Below, piece after piece: positions 1 through 9,275 of a stretch of DNA of 64,000 bases; positions within the stretch are counted from its first letter, which is position 1; the number at the start of each line of letters is the position of its first letter. This DNA comes from Bradyrhizobium sp. RP6 (GTDB lineage: Bacteria; Pseudomonadota; Alphaproteobacteria; Rhizobiales; Xanthobacteraceae), in the NCBI RefSeq assembly GCF_003837805.1, contig NZ_RQIT01000028.1:35903-99902 (forward strand). The letters are read 5' to 3'. The notes beneath the pieces were generated by a model that saw only the letters and a list, made by a program, of their open reading frames with translations, made no database searches and was not told where the DNA came from. The position numbers and the translations under genes are program-made.

Positions 1-546
1 CGGTGAGGCCGGCTTTTTAATTCTTACCTACGTGACAACGAATGATGCAGCGCTCGCCTCGGGACGAGAGGTTCTTGGTGCTCCAAAAAAGTTGGCGTAC
101 ATTACCGGTTAGAGACGGTGGTCTAATTCAGGGTACGCTCGAGCGTCCAGCGGGCAAGCGTCTGCCGACCCTTACCGCTCAACCAGACCAGCGCGTGAGC
201 TCGAGTTCGCAACAGATGATTTCTGCGCGGACGTATTTCTACTTGGTTTCGGCATCTGCCCCCCTATCAATAAGCGGGATGGGCGCAGTGACGCAACTCG
301 TCAAACGGTGCACCGCGCGAATGTTGCCACGCGACGAGCTTGGCGAAGAAGTTTACTGGACCCACCTTCCTAACTTACGACTCCCCCTCGATTGTCGATC
401 CCGTGCACAATTTGGCACTTGGCGAACGCGTGCTCGGCACATACGAGGAGCATGACGCCAAGCTCCAGGCCATTGATATCCTTTCGGAAACGGCAAATCC
501 AGGAAAACAGCGGTCCATAAAGCTTCAGGAGTTCATCCAATCCTGA
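1..546 (+). pseudogene. Acetoacetate decarboxylase-like pseudogene, 5' end outside window
   Basis: The three frames together match the second half of the intact acetoacetate decarboxylase-like gene at 29624-30400. They include the GREVLGAPKKLA segment that carries the Schiff-base lysine pair, then TLERPAGKR, QPDQR, SARTYFY, GAVTQL and FTGPT-LTYDSPSIVDPVHNL. The frame changes near position 105 (a stop follows the AYIT segment) and again near 355, so no full-length product is possible. The first part of the gene lies beyond the window edge. The tail runs a few codons past the point where the intact paralogue stops. It is a decayed duplicate. Confidence 0.75.
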
Positions 547-573
547 GTTCTGCCCCGGGCTCTCGGCGTGCCC

Positions 574-690
574 ACTGAACCTCCTCCGAATGAGTGGACA
601 CCTGTAGTAGGCTCATTGAGCCCGGAGGTGTCGAATGGAACGTCAACGTCGGTCCTTTACGGAAGAGTACAAGCACCAAACCGTTGATCG
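574..690 (+). mobile_element. Inverted left end of an IS3-family element
   Basis: This stretch repeats the left end of the IS3 copy at 36721 (CTCCTCCGAATGAGTGGACA and onward through the orfA start). It lies head-on against the IS3 copy that occupies 690-1816 on the minus strand. Unlike both larger copies, its orfA start reads in frame (MERQRRSFTEEYK), so it comes from a slightly different, less decayed relative. Confidence 0.65.
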
Positions 691-1816
691 CGGAATGGAG
701 GCGGGTTCGGTTGTAGAAGCCCTCGATGAAGGCGAAGATATCGCGCTGGGCCTCGGCGCGGGTATTGTAGTCGCGATGATGGACCAGCTCGGTTTTCAAG
801 GTATGGAAGAAGCTCTCCATCGGGGCATTGTCGTAGCAATCGGCCTTGCGGCTCATTGATGCCATGATGCCGGCGCCGGTGAGGACCGTGTGAGGCATAC
901 TGCACGCCGCGATCGGAGTGATGGATCAATCCGGTCTGCGGCCGTTGCTGGTTGATGGCCATGGTCAGTGCCGCGGATGCGAGTTCGACCTGCATATGGT
1001 CTTGCATGGCCCAGCCGATGATCTTTCGGCTGAACAGATCCATGACGGCCGCCAGATACAGCCAGCCCTCCGCGGTCGGGATGTAGGTGATGTCGGCGAG
1101 CCAGACCCGGTTCGGGGCGGGAGCGGTGAAGTCGCGCGCGATCAGGTTCGGTGCGATCGGGAGGTCGTGACGGCTGTCGGTGGTGCGCCCCCGGCGTGGC
1201 GACGCCATGATGGCGCGGACACCGTGCCGGTGCATCAGCTGCTCGATCCGGCCACGGCTGGCGCCACGTCCCTGCTTGCGCAGGATGGCATGGACGCGAG
1301 GACTGCAGTAACGGCCGCTGCTGTCTTGATGGACTTGCCGGATTGCGGCCAGGAGGCTGGCATCGGATTTGGTCCGCTCACTGACCGGGCGATCACGCCA
1401 GGCGGAATAGCCGGCCGGCGAGACCTCGAGCACGGCACACATCAGCCGCACCGGATAGGCGTCGCGATGGTCTTCGATGAAGCGGAAGCTCATGTCCGGG
1501 TTCCGGCGAAGATCGCGATCGACTTTTTTAAGATGTCGCGCTCCATGCGCAGCGTTCGTTCTCCTGGCGCAGACGGGCGATCTCCGAAGCCTGGTCCGCC
1601 GACATCGGCGTCGCCTTCGTGGTGGGGCGCCACGCCGCCGATGTCGGCTCCTGCCGCAGCTTGTCAACCCAACGCCGCAGCACCGAGTCACGCAGACCGA
1701 GTTCCTTGGCAACAGACCCGATCGAAGCGCCCACTCAAAGCCAACTCAACGGCTTGGCGCTTGTACTCTTCGGTAAATGAACCGACGTTGACGTTCCATT
1801 CGACACGTCCGGGCTC
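690..1816 (-). mobile_element. IS3-family insertion sequence, copy 1, frameshifted
   Basis: The minus strand encodes an IS3-type OrfA (helix-turn-helix, SVAKELGLRDSVLRRWVDKL, start near 1799) and a DDE OrfB. OrfB shows DITYIPTAEGW, HHSDRGVQYAS and YDNAPMESFFHTLK, the three acidic centres of an rve-type integrase fold. The frame breaks early in OrfA, at the OrfA/OrfB junction and between the second and third acidic residues, so no working transposase is made. An AAAAAAG-like slippery run follows the OrfA end in the sister copy, as expected for IS3 programmed frameshifting. The 3' end is cut and joined to an inverted left terminus. The 5' end carries the IS256 insertion. Confidence 0.75.
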
Positions 1817-1825
1817 CTCTACTCC

Positions 1826-3247
1826 GATCGTGTCCCGTGGCGTGGTGTAGGTGAGTGCGGGTCACTGCGTTCGCCGGCATGGTCCGGATCGGTCAGGTGG
1901 CGATTGCCGGGAAGCTGACGGCGGGATCATCGCCCAACGGGGTGATTGTTTCCAGTGTCATGTAGCGACCGCGCTGGACCGCCCACTCGTCGTTCTGTTC
2001 GAGCAGGATAGCGCCGACCAGGCGGGTGATGGCGTCCTCATTGGGAAAGATGCCGACCACTTCGGTTCGGCGCTTGATCTCGCCGTTGACGCGTTCGAGC
2101 GGATTGGTCGAGTGCAGCTTGGCGCGGTGCGCGGCCGGGAAGCTCATATAGGCCAGCACGTCGGCCTCGGCCTCATCGAGGAACACCGCGAGCTTGGGCA
2201 GCTTGGGACGCAGTTGATCGGCAATGCGCCGCCATTGCGCCCGTGCCGCCTCCGCGTCGTCCTGGGCAAAGGCGGTGGCAATGAAGGCGGAGACGACGCG
2301 CCGTCCGCTCTTGCCGGCATGCGCCAGCGCGTTGCGTATGAAGTGGACGCGGCAGCGTTGCCAGGTGGCGTTGAGAACCTTTCCGACCGTGGCTTTGATC
2401 CCCTCATGGGCGTCGGAGACGACGAGCTTGACGCCGCGCAGGCCCCGCCGCGCCAGTTTGCGCAGGAACGCCGTCCAGAACGTCTCGGCCTCGGACGGGC
2501 CGATGTCCATGCCGAGCACCTCGCGCCGGCCATCGCTGTTGGCGCCGACCGCGATGATCACCGCGACCGAGACGATGCGCCCGTTCTGGCGCACCTTCAC
2601 GTAGGTGGCGTCGATCCACAGATAGGGCCAGTCACCCTCGATCGGGCGATTGAGGGAGGCCTTCACCTTGTCGTCGATCTCGCCGCACAGCCGCGACACC
2701 TGGCTCTTGGAGATTCCGCTCATGCCCATCGCCTGCACCAGATCGTCGACCGAGCGGGTGGAGACGCCCTGGACGTAGGCTTCCTGAACCACGGCGGTGA
2801 GCGCCTTCTCGGCCATCCTCCGCGGCTCAAGAAAGCCCGGGAAGTAGGAGCCTTTGCGCAGTTTGGGGATGCGCAGTTCAACCGTGCCGGCCCGGGTCTC
2901 CCAGTTCCGATCGCGGTAGCCGTTGCGCTGGACCTGGCGCTCCTGGCTCTTCTCGCCGTAAGCCGCCCCGGTCAGGCCCTCGACCTCCAGCTCCATCAGC
3001 CGGTGGGCGGCAAAGCCGATCATCTCGCGCAACAGATCGGCATCAGGGGTCTTCTCCACGAGCGCGCGCAGGTTCATCATGTCGTCGGTCATCGGTGGTT
3101 CCTCGAATCAGGTTGGTGTCGCAACCCAAACCTTACCGACGAATCATCGGTGACCACCCGCAAAGCCGCTCGCTCGCTACGGCGCTATGTGGGGCGCGCG
3201 TCGCGAGCGGCTTTGCTAATCAGCTACACCACTCCTTGGGAAACGAC
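1826..3247 (-). mobile_element. Complete IS256-family insertion sequence
   Basis: The element of about 1.42 kb has imperfect terminal inverted repeats (left GTGTCCCGTGGCGTGGTGTA, right complement GTTTCCCAAGGAGTGGTGTA) around one intact transposase gene. The 9-bp direct repeat CTCTACTCC sits immediately outside both ends (1817-1825 and 3248-3256), the usual target duplication size for this family. It landed at the end of IS3 copy 1. The intact gene, ends and duplication indicate a recent insertion. Confidence 0.85.
1893..3092 (-). CDS. IS256-family (Mutator-type) transposase
   Basis: This is a full-length 399-residue DDE transposase that catalyses cut-out/copy-out movement of its own element. 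Visible family features are the N-terminal LMELEVEGLTGAAYGEKS region, IPKLRKGSYFPGFLEPRR, LWIDATYVKVRQ (first Asp), VVSDAHEGIKA (second Asp, followed by the conserved C/H patch WQRCRVHFIRNALAH) and STNPLERVNGEIKRR (catalytic Glu). Length and all motifs are normal for the family and the frame is uninterrupted. The start at 3092 precedes MTDDMMNLRAL and fits the family N-terminus. It is the only obviously intact transposase in the first 46 kb. Confidence 0.95.
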   Translation of the reverse strand: MTDDMMNLRALVEKTPDADLLREMIGFAAHRLMELEVEGLTGAAYGEKSQERQVQRNGYRDRNWETRAGTVELRIPKLRKGSYFPGFLEPRRMAEKALTAVVQEAYVQGVSTRSVDDLVQAMGMSGISKSQVSRLCGEIDDKVKASLNRPIEGDWPYLWIDATYVKVRQNGRIVSVAVIIAVGANSDGRREVLGMDIGPSEAETFWTAFLRKLARRGLRGVKLVVSDAHEGIKATVGKVLNATWQRCRVHFIRNALAHAGKSGRRVVSAFIATAFAQDDAEAARAQWRRIADQLRPKLPKLAVFLDEAEADVLAYMSFPAAHRAKLHSTNPLERVNGEIKRRTEVVGIFPNEDAITRLVGAILLEQNDEWAVQRGRYMTLETITPLGDDPAVSFPAIAT

Positions 3248-3256
3248 CTCTACTCC

Positions 3257-3868
3257 GAGCACGAAGTTTGGGTCGCTCGTAGAAAGTTCGGCATCTTCGC
3301 TCCTTTTCGCGCTTTGGCGAAGGCAATCCCGCCTTGGTCCTGATGCACCTCAGGCCATTTGAGCCTCGCGGTATCGCAGCAATAAGGGTGCCAACAGAAA
3401 AACGCGGTGCACTCGTTCGTTGATGCGAAAACGGTCGCATGCCTTGCATGTTGACTGCATGCCGTGGTTGCGTTCATGACGTGCATGTCTTAAGGCGGAC
3501 GGGCCGAACTCGGCTGATTATGCCGCTACAGCGCGCTTAGCGAACTTCTTCTAGCAATAGCCTATCGCGGCGATAGCTGTTGACTCGTGCTTCAAGTTCC
3601 TGGTGTAGCTGACGACATAATTCGTTGCGGCCGGCCGCTCATCGCGGGGCGAGTATCTGGTCTAACGGGGGTAAGGCAATTCCTGCCCGCATTGCCATCT
3701 CACACAGGTCGTGCGCCATGGCCGGGTGAATTTCGATGGCGCGAAACTCTCGTTGGCAGAGGACCCGGAGCTTCGGCTATGCCAACGTATAGCTTTCCAA
3801 GGAACGCCTCGCCTGCCATTCCTTTTTTGAGGCCGGCGCGATGACTGGGACATTAAAAAGGCGCCCCT
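3257..3868. other. No gene recognised
   Basis: About 0.6 kb between the IS256 element and the next small gene. Short open frames exist on both strands, but none has a family motif, a convincing ribosome binding site or a plausible length. It is probably debris of the sequence flanking the original IS3 insertion. Confidence 0.5.
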
Positions 3869-4291
3869 ATGAAAGGCGACGCTCTGGCCGATAGCACTCT
3901 TCTTCAGAACCGCCTGATCTCGAAGCTAAAAGGTGGATTGAAGTTGACTCTCGACTCTTGTCGCTGGACGGAACGACAAGACGAACTGCTGCGCGAGCTT
4001 GTTGATGCGGGCGCGCCTGCGAAATCCATTTGCGAAACACTCAATAGGTCCGAGGCAGAGCTTCGCAGGCGCGGCTATACATTGGCCTTCCGAGGAAATG
4101 ATCAAAGCGAACGGCCGCCGTCTGATGCTGAAGCGGCGCTCGGCAATCGGCTGTTATGCATGCGATCCTCGCGGAAGTCAGCGCAACAGCATCGGGCGCG
4201 GCTTCTGCTCTTTGGGCTTGGCGTCCGGTATCCTGTTATGACGGGCGAACCGTCAACTTTATTGGCTTCATCCATCTCGCGGCCGCGATGA
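3869..4291 (+). CDS. Small Myb/SANT-like helix-turn-helix protein, hypothetical
   Basis: Residues 30-70 (WTERQDELLRELVDAG, then AKSICETLNRSEAELRRRG) have the pattern of small rhizobial DNA-binding proteins. In these, a tryptophan-led helix, a short turn and a recognition helix with R-R-R resemble a single Myb/SANT repeat. Proteins of this kind usually end soon after the repeat. The remaining 70 residues here look low in order and may be read-through after a 3' truncation. A DNA-binding role is inferred from the motif only. It sits alone between IS remnants. Confidence 0.45.
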   Translation: MKGDALADSTLLQNRLISKLKGGLKLTLDSCRWTERQDELLRELVDAGAPAKSICETLNRSEAELRRRGYTLAFRGNDQSERPPSDAEAALGNRLLCMRSSRKSAQQHRARLLLFGLGVRYPVMTGEPSTLLASSISRPR

Positions 4292-4679
4292 TCTGCGGTT
4301 CCGCGCCTTTCTCCATAGCTGCCAGGATTGTCAATTGTTGAACATGGTGTTCTCCTGACGGAACACCAGCGGGGAATTTGATACTTAAACTGTCTTTTCG
4401 CTATATCCGGTGGCGGGGCCGCGGGATTGCGATCAGCGATTCCAGGCCATCGTGATCACGGTTTCCAGACGATGGTGATCACTTGCGGAGGCGAACACGA
4501 CTGACGTGTTTATGTGTGCTGGAAATGGTCTTCCTCGTCAAGACGGGCGGGAGGGTTTGGAGATCGGTCCAGCGGTCCATGGGAGGGACCCGCGTGCGCG
4601 CGGAGTGGCCCTCACGAGCGACGCAGCGGCGTGCGCGGGAGGGACCTGTGGGTCGGTGGGGCGATCGGCCGCGCGGTGG
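4292..4679. other. Non-coding, probably outer end of the IS21-like element
   Basis: No coding frame is supported. Two similar blocks near 4450-4480 (GTGATCACGG-TTCCAGACGATGGTGATCAC) look like repeated terminal transposase-binding sites of the IS21-type element whose genes follow on the minus strand. That reading is an inference. Confidence 0.4.
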
Positions 4680-5424
4680 TCACGCTGCTGTCCAATCGTC
4701 GGCCCAACGACGCACACTGTCGCCCTTGAGCTCGATGCGGTGGGCATTGTGAATGATGCGGTCCAATATGGCGTCGCCGAATGTGGGATCGGCAATCACG
4801 TCATGCCATTGCGCCACGGGGGCCTGACTTGTGATCAACAATGATGCCTTGTCGTAGCGATCATCCACGATCTCGAGTAAATCACGGCGCTGGTCGGCAG
4901 TGAGTGCTTCGGGCCCCAGTCGTCTAGGATGAGTAGATTGACGCGCTCCAGCGCCGCGATCAGGCGTGCAAGACGACCTTCGCCAGGCGCCTGGCCGAGA
5001 TCGGCGAACAAGCGGGGCGCGCGCTCGTAGAGGAGCGAAAAGCCATCGCGGCAGGCCCTGTTGCCGAGCGCGCAAGCCAGCCAAGATTTGCCGGTACCGG
5101 TCGGACCGACGATGACGAGATGGTGGTGCTCGCAGATCCATTGGCAAGTGGCGAGGCTTTGAAAGGAGGAGGGGTCGAGACCACGAGCGGTGCGAAGTCG
5201 ACATTCTCGATGGGGGTGGCAGCCTGGCGGAGCTTGGCATTGCTCAAGCGCCGTACGAGGTGGCGGTTGTCGCGGGCGGTGACCTCGGGATCGACGACGA
5301 GACCAAGCCAATCGGGGTGTGGCATTTCGGCGGCCTCGGGATTGTTCTGCAGTTCGATGAGGTTATCGGCCGTGGCAGTGAGGCCGAGCGCGCGCAGGCG
5401 GTCGACGGTCGGATGAATGAGCAC
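4680..5424 (-). pseudogene. istB: IS21-family IstB-like ATPase, frameshifted
   Basis: Three overlapping frames rebuild one IstB helper ATPase. The N-terminus starts at a GTG with an AGGAG site upstream and reads IHPTVDRLRALGLTA. The middle has the Walker A motif GPTGTGKSWLACALG and the Walker B segment LLILDDWG. The C-terminus has DRYDKASLLITSQ and DAILDRIIHNAHRIEL. IstB loads the IstA transposase on target DNA. At least two single-base shifts (around 5170-5240 and near 4890) break the gene. It lies 13 bp downstream of istA, the normal order. Confidence 0.8.
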
Positions 5425-5437
5425 AATGATCTCCTGA

Positions 5438-6240
5438 TTAGTTGTAGTAGCTGCGGCTGCGGATGTTGGCGTGGAAGAGGACGGGCGCCTCCTGGGCAGG
5501 AGGAGCGGTTTTGTCGGCGGCGTTCTTGAGGATGGCGGCGACCGACTTGTAGCAACGGGCATTAAGCAGCAGCGCACGGGCGCAGGCGGCGTCGACACGT
5601 TCCTCGCCGTAGCGCCTGACCAGCCCGAGAATGCCGATGGCCGAGCGGAAGCCTTGTTCCGGATGCGGTCGCGACCGCAGGATGACGTCGATCAGCGTCT
5701 CGGCCTCGGGGCGCACCTTGGCGGCTTCAGAACGAATCCGCTCATGAGCCCAGTCGCGGTAGCGGCGATGCGAGCTTGGCATATGCTCGTCGATCGTCGT
5801 TGGTCGATGCGGCAGAGTGCTGCGCAGACGGGAGGCGACGCGCTTGCCGCGCAGGAAGCTCTCGACGGCTTTTAGCGTGATCCGTGCCTCGACCTCTTCA
5901 TGCACGAGGTTGTGAGGCACGCTGTAGTCATGCTTGGCAAGCTCGACATGATATTCGAGGTTCACCCGACAGCGCTTCCACTCAGCGGACTCGTAGGGTT
6001 CGTCGGGTAATGGGGTCAGTGCCGGTCGGTCAAGCTCCTCGAACAGCTCGCGCCGGCTTCGCGCCCAGCTCCATAGCGGTCGGTTGTTGAGATCGACGAG
6101 CAGTGCGTGGATCGCCTCGTTGAGGACGGCCAGCGAGAAGAACCGGCGGTTGCCTAGACGCGCCAAAATCCGTCGCCCGACGATTTGGACGCCGACTTCG
6201 ACCTAGGCTTTGTCGCGCGGCCGATACGGCCGTGCTGGAA
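5438..6240 (-). pseudogene. istA: IS21-family IstA transposase, C-terminal part
   Basis: The frame reads PARPYRPRDKA, then a TAG stop where the family has Lys, then VEVGVQIVGRRILARLGNRRFFSLAVLNEAI and on to the usual IstA end. The N-terminal helix-turn-helix and most of the DDE domain are missing. At about 6240 the sequence switches abruptly to an unrelated transposase fragment. It is therefore a truncated relic with an additional nonsense mutation. Confidence 0.8.
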
Positions 6241-6249
6241 CGATGGCAG

Positions 6250-6405
6250 TGGCCCAGCTTATCTACAATCCGATAACCCTGAGCGGGCCAGCCGGGACGG
6301 TGACGGCGCCGGACCACGCGCAGCAGCGTATCCTTACTTACCGGCAACATCAGCCGTTTTGCGAAGGCTGCTGGGCATGGGTAGTCCAGCATGTAGCGAA
6401 GCTGA
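6250..6405 (-). pseudogene. ISL3-family transposase fragment
   Basis: The minus strand reads AFAKRLMLPVSKDTLLRVVRRR, which matches the conserved segment before the DDE core of ISL3-type transposases (usually P-S-DTLLRLVRRR). Only about 50 codons survive, wedged between an IstA fragment and a TnpB fragment. Confidence 0.55.
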
Positions 6406-6488
6406 ACTGGGGTGATTGTCACCACGCCGTCCGCCGACGACGGCCACAAAAAGCAGCCGCGCTCCAGCCGCTTGGCATAAAGTGACAT
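6405..6488 (-). pseudogene. tnpB: IS66 TnpB C-terminal fragment
   Basis: The minus strand reads MSLYAKRLERGCFLWPS, then GVVTITPVQLRYML. This is the well conserved C-terminal part of the IS66 accessory protein TnpB (compare LFTKRLERGKFIWPS in the better copy at 49023-49370). It is a 28-codon remnant. Confidence 0.65.
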
Positions 6489-6623
6489 GCCCAGTCCTTG
6501 CAGGCTCGAATTTTCGGCCGCCTACAAGATCTGGCAGGGGGGTTAGCTAAGCCAGCTCATGTATATAAGTGGAACTTCTGTCCCGCATTTTGCCCTGGGA
6601 CACGCGCAGAACGGAGGTCACAG

Positions 6624-6915
6624 ATGGCATACAAGAAACTCATCAATCAAAGCGGCCTGACACTTACGGTGTTGCTCATCACGCGCGTTGGCTCCGAGCC
6701 GAACCCAGTCCGCGCCGATCGTCACAGCGGCGCTACCAGTGGGTGGCAAGCAGACGATTGAGTAAGGTAATACGCAGACTCCCTTCCTCAATGGGCTCGT
6801 GATTTCCTCATCCTTCGATGGCGCGTTTTCGAACGGGTCGTAGATCGTGAAGGGCAGCAGCTGGGATACTGTCCTGAACACGCACGATACGAACGTGGTG
6901 GGCTCGAACACCTAA
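6624..6915 (+). pseudogene. Small MAYKKLINQSG-type protein gene, broken
   Basis: The start has a good GGAGG site and reads MAYKKLINQSGLTLTVLLIT, then SEPN. After a one-base shift the frame continues ALPVGGKQTIE, stop, GNTQTPFLNGLVISSSFDGAFSNGS, stop, IVKGSSWDTVLNTHDTNVVGSNT. The rebuilt protein is about 96 residues and probably beta-rich. Function is unknown to me. The same N-terminal 65 residues occur fused in frame to the PHB depolymerase at 21449, so this is a small repeated family. Two stops and one shift make this copy dead. Confidence 0.6.
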
Positions 6916-7218
6916 CCCGCAACGTCGCCGACGATCCCGCAGTGGCGAACTTGGCTGCTCTTGGATGGCAAGTCAATGCTGGCGCCGTCGCAGCCCCGCC
7001 CGGATGAGTGCAGCCGATGGACGGAAAGGTAACTCTTGTGACTTCCGCGCCCGTGCAGCTTCATCACCCGTGCCGGCGTGTTGGATAACCTACGGCGGAG
7101 GCGAACCATGATGCCTTCTACTATGGTTGTCCAGCAGGACTCCAAGGTGCTTGAAGAAGGGGCCCCACGAGTTCATGAAAGGCCCCCGTGGGATCATCAT
7201 GGAATGACGGTATAGCAT
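6916..7218. other. Non-coding leader before the diguanylate cyclase gene
   Basis: About 300 bases without a supported gene. It contains the presumed promoter of the diguanylate cyclase gene, but I see no convincing promoter or operator motif. Confidence 0.4.
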
Positions 7219-8622
7219 ATGAGTACCAATCTTATGTTGCACGAGCCGCCCAGCGCGCTGCGGCTGATCACACGGGCGTATACGAGCCTTCTCATTATCG
7301 GCTTCGCCCTGCTGCCCACTCAGTTCATCGCTTACCTCTATTTCCAGCAAGATCCCGCGCTGAAGTTTGAAGACCACCTGTTCCACGAATTCGCCATCGC
7401 CGTCGCCACCCTGGAGGGGCTGTTCGTCACATATGTGACGTGGCGCTGCTATCGGTCTTCAGGCGAGCCTCTGTTGCGATGGTTGACCCTTGGTTTTCTG
7501 GCCTTCGTGCTGATCTATTCGCTGCACGGCGCCTTCACCGGCATGGCACATCGCAACATTTGGCTGTTTCTGCTCTATGGGCCAGCGTCGCGTCTGGCGA
7601 TGTCGATTCTGCTCCTCGTCGGGCTACTCAGCTACAACCTGCCGTCAGACGGGCTTGAGAAGCGCTCGGACACGCGCGCATGGCTGACGTGGATTGGCCT
7701 GTTCCTTACGATGGACTTAGCTGTCGCACTGGTCGCCTATTCACCCTATGCTGGGCACCCGGTGGTCCGCCTGTCCATGGAGGGCGGCGCATTGCTATTC
7801 AGTGCGCTGAACGTCGCCGTCTTGCTCATGCGACGGATTCACTCGCCGCTCATGCTTGTTTTCGGCGTTTCTGTCGCGTGGTTTGCGCTATCGTCGCTCG
7901 CATTCATCTTGGCGGCGCCGTGGAATCATATGTGGTGGCTGGCTCACGCGATCTTTGCTGGCGGATTTTTTCTGCTCAGCTATGGCGTCGTCCGGGCGTT
8001 CCGAACAACGCAATCGTTCGCCACCATCTATAGCCAGGAAGAAATGACCGCCCGCCTTGCCAAATCGATGGCCGACACTCAAAAGGCGCTTCAGCAAGTG
8101 CAACTGAGCAATCAACGGCTGGAGCGCCTCGCCGCAACCGATCCACTAACCGGTGCCGGGAATCGGCGCCACTTCATCGAGCATATCGGCGCGGAGATCG
8201 CAAGGGCCAGGCGAACCGGAGCTCCGTTGTCCCTGCTGTCGCTCGATCTCGACCATTTCAAGGATATAAACGACTCACGTGGTCACAGCGTCGGCGACGA
8301 GGTCCTGCGCGTATTCGTGCGAAAGTGTCTGGAGGCAATCCGGCCTTACGACTCTGTCGCGCGCGTGGGGGGTGAAGAATTCATGGTACTGCTTCCGGGG
8401 GCGACGCTCGACGCGGCTAGCGCGGTCGCCGAGCGCCTTCGATCGGCCATCGAACGCACTGCATTCGATGTCGGGGCCGAACCATCGGTCGGCGTCACCA
8501 TCAGTGTTGGAGTGTCGGAGTTCAGGCGCGATGGAGACACGCTCGACGGGTTCTTGAACGTCGCCGACCAGCGACTCTATCGCGCAAAATTTGAAGGCCG
8601 CAACCGTGTGGTTGTCTCCTAG
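7219..8622 (+). CDS. Membrane-bound diguanylate cyclase (GGDEF)
   Basis: The 467-residue protein makes cyclic di-GMP from two GTP. Residues 15-260 form about eight hydrophobic segments, an integral membrane sensory module. Residues 265-310 look coiled-coil (MADTQKALQQVQLSNQRLERL), and the catalytic domain follows from about 312 (ATDPLTGAGNRRHF). The active-site loop GGEEF is at 384-388, complete and preceded by five residues after RPYD (375-378), a textbook RxxD product-inhibition site. It should therefore be active and feedback-limited. The ligand of the membrane module is unknown. It stands upstream of an EAL protein and a glycan synthase gene set, so it could supply the c-di-GMP that drives them. 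It is uninterrupted, unlike most of its surroundings. Confidence 0.9.
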   Translation: MSTNLMLHEPPSALRLITRAYTSLLIIGFALLPTQFIAYLYFQQDPALKFEDHLFHEFAIAVATLEGLFVTYVTWRCYRSSGEPLLRWLTLGFLAFVLIYSLHGAFTGMAHRNIWLFLLYGPASRLAMSILLLVGLLSYNLPSDGLEKRSDTRAWLTWIGLFLTMDLAVALVAYSPYAGHPVVRLSMEGGALLFSALNVAVLLMRRIHSPLMLVFGVSVAWFALSSLAFILAAPWNHMWWLAHAIFAGGFFLLSYGVVRAFRTTQSFATIYSQEEMTARLAKSMADTQKALQQVQLSNQRLERLAATDPLTGAGNRRHFIEHIGAEIARARRTGAPLSLLSLDLDHFKDINDSRGHSVGDEVLRVFVRKCLEAIRPYDSVARVGGEEFMVLLPGATLDAASAVAERLRSAIERTAFDVGAEPSVGVTISVGVSEFRRDGDTLDGFLNVADQRLYRAKFEGRNRVVVS

Positions 8623-8660
8623 GATAACGTTCATCGTTCACTTCGTCTCCCGTGTCTGGG

Positions 8661-8676
8661 GCGGACGCCCGTCCGC
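8661..8676 (+). terminator. Perfect hairpin after the cyclase gene
   Basis: GCGGACG and CGTCCGC pair perfectly around a 2-base loop 38 bases after the stop codon. There is no T-run behind it, so it may be a transcript-end stabiliser rather than a full intrinsic terminator. Confidence 0.35.
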
Positions 8677-9275
8677 TCTTCTCCGAGCCAAAGCCGCAAC
8701 GCTACTAACAACTATTCGGTCATGGTCCATCCATTGCAACATTTGCAGGCCGGTTCTCACCGCAATAAGCTGCGGCCACTAGCAGCCGGGAGCTCTTATG
8801 TCGGTTTCTTGCTACAACGGCGTCCGTGACAGCCGTTCCATCGAGCGTTCAGCTGGCGGTCGCCTCGCCCCGCCAAGGCGGCCGCCCCTTGGCGCGCGCC
8901 GCGACCATCAATCCGCTCGCCAGGCACTTGGCAGAAGCTCCGGATCACGAGGCACGACCGGTAGGCACCTGGTCGCGCTGATTGCTATCGCACGTGAACT
9001 AGCGCCCTCCCTTGGCGCTTCCAGGGTGATCAACGTCTTGAAGCGGCATATTCAGGATATAGCTCGTTGCTTAGGCCGCACTAACGATGCGCGAACTTGC
9101 CGGTCGCTCGACCGCCACTTTTCCGGGAAGCACCTTATCACGACCCGATGGCTCATTGCTGCTTGCGAAGCCGTTACTGAAGTTCCGCAATCGGCGCAAC
9201 ATCTGGTTTTCTCAACAATCATGCTGCGAGCAAGACCCTCGCTGGGCCACCGTGCGTTGCGACGGTTCGACTGAG
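8677..9275. other. Intergenic, no supported gene
   Basis: A frame at 8798-9274 is open but shows no family motif and is rich in Arg/Ser, like a shadow frame. The GGDEF/EAL frame is also open back to 9087, but that extra 63-residue N-terminus is not family-like. I see no clear promoter. Confidence 0.4.

Noticed and set aside
1851..3362. 503-codon plus-strand frame.
   Set aside because: Antisense shadow of the intact IS256 transposase.
8798..9274. 158-codon plus-strand frame between the two c-di-GMP genes.
   Set aside because: Arg/Ser-rich, no motif, no ribosome site, and part of it overlaps the upstream extension of the EAL gene frame.
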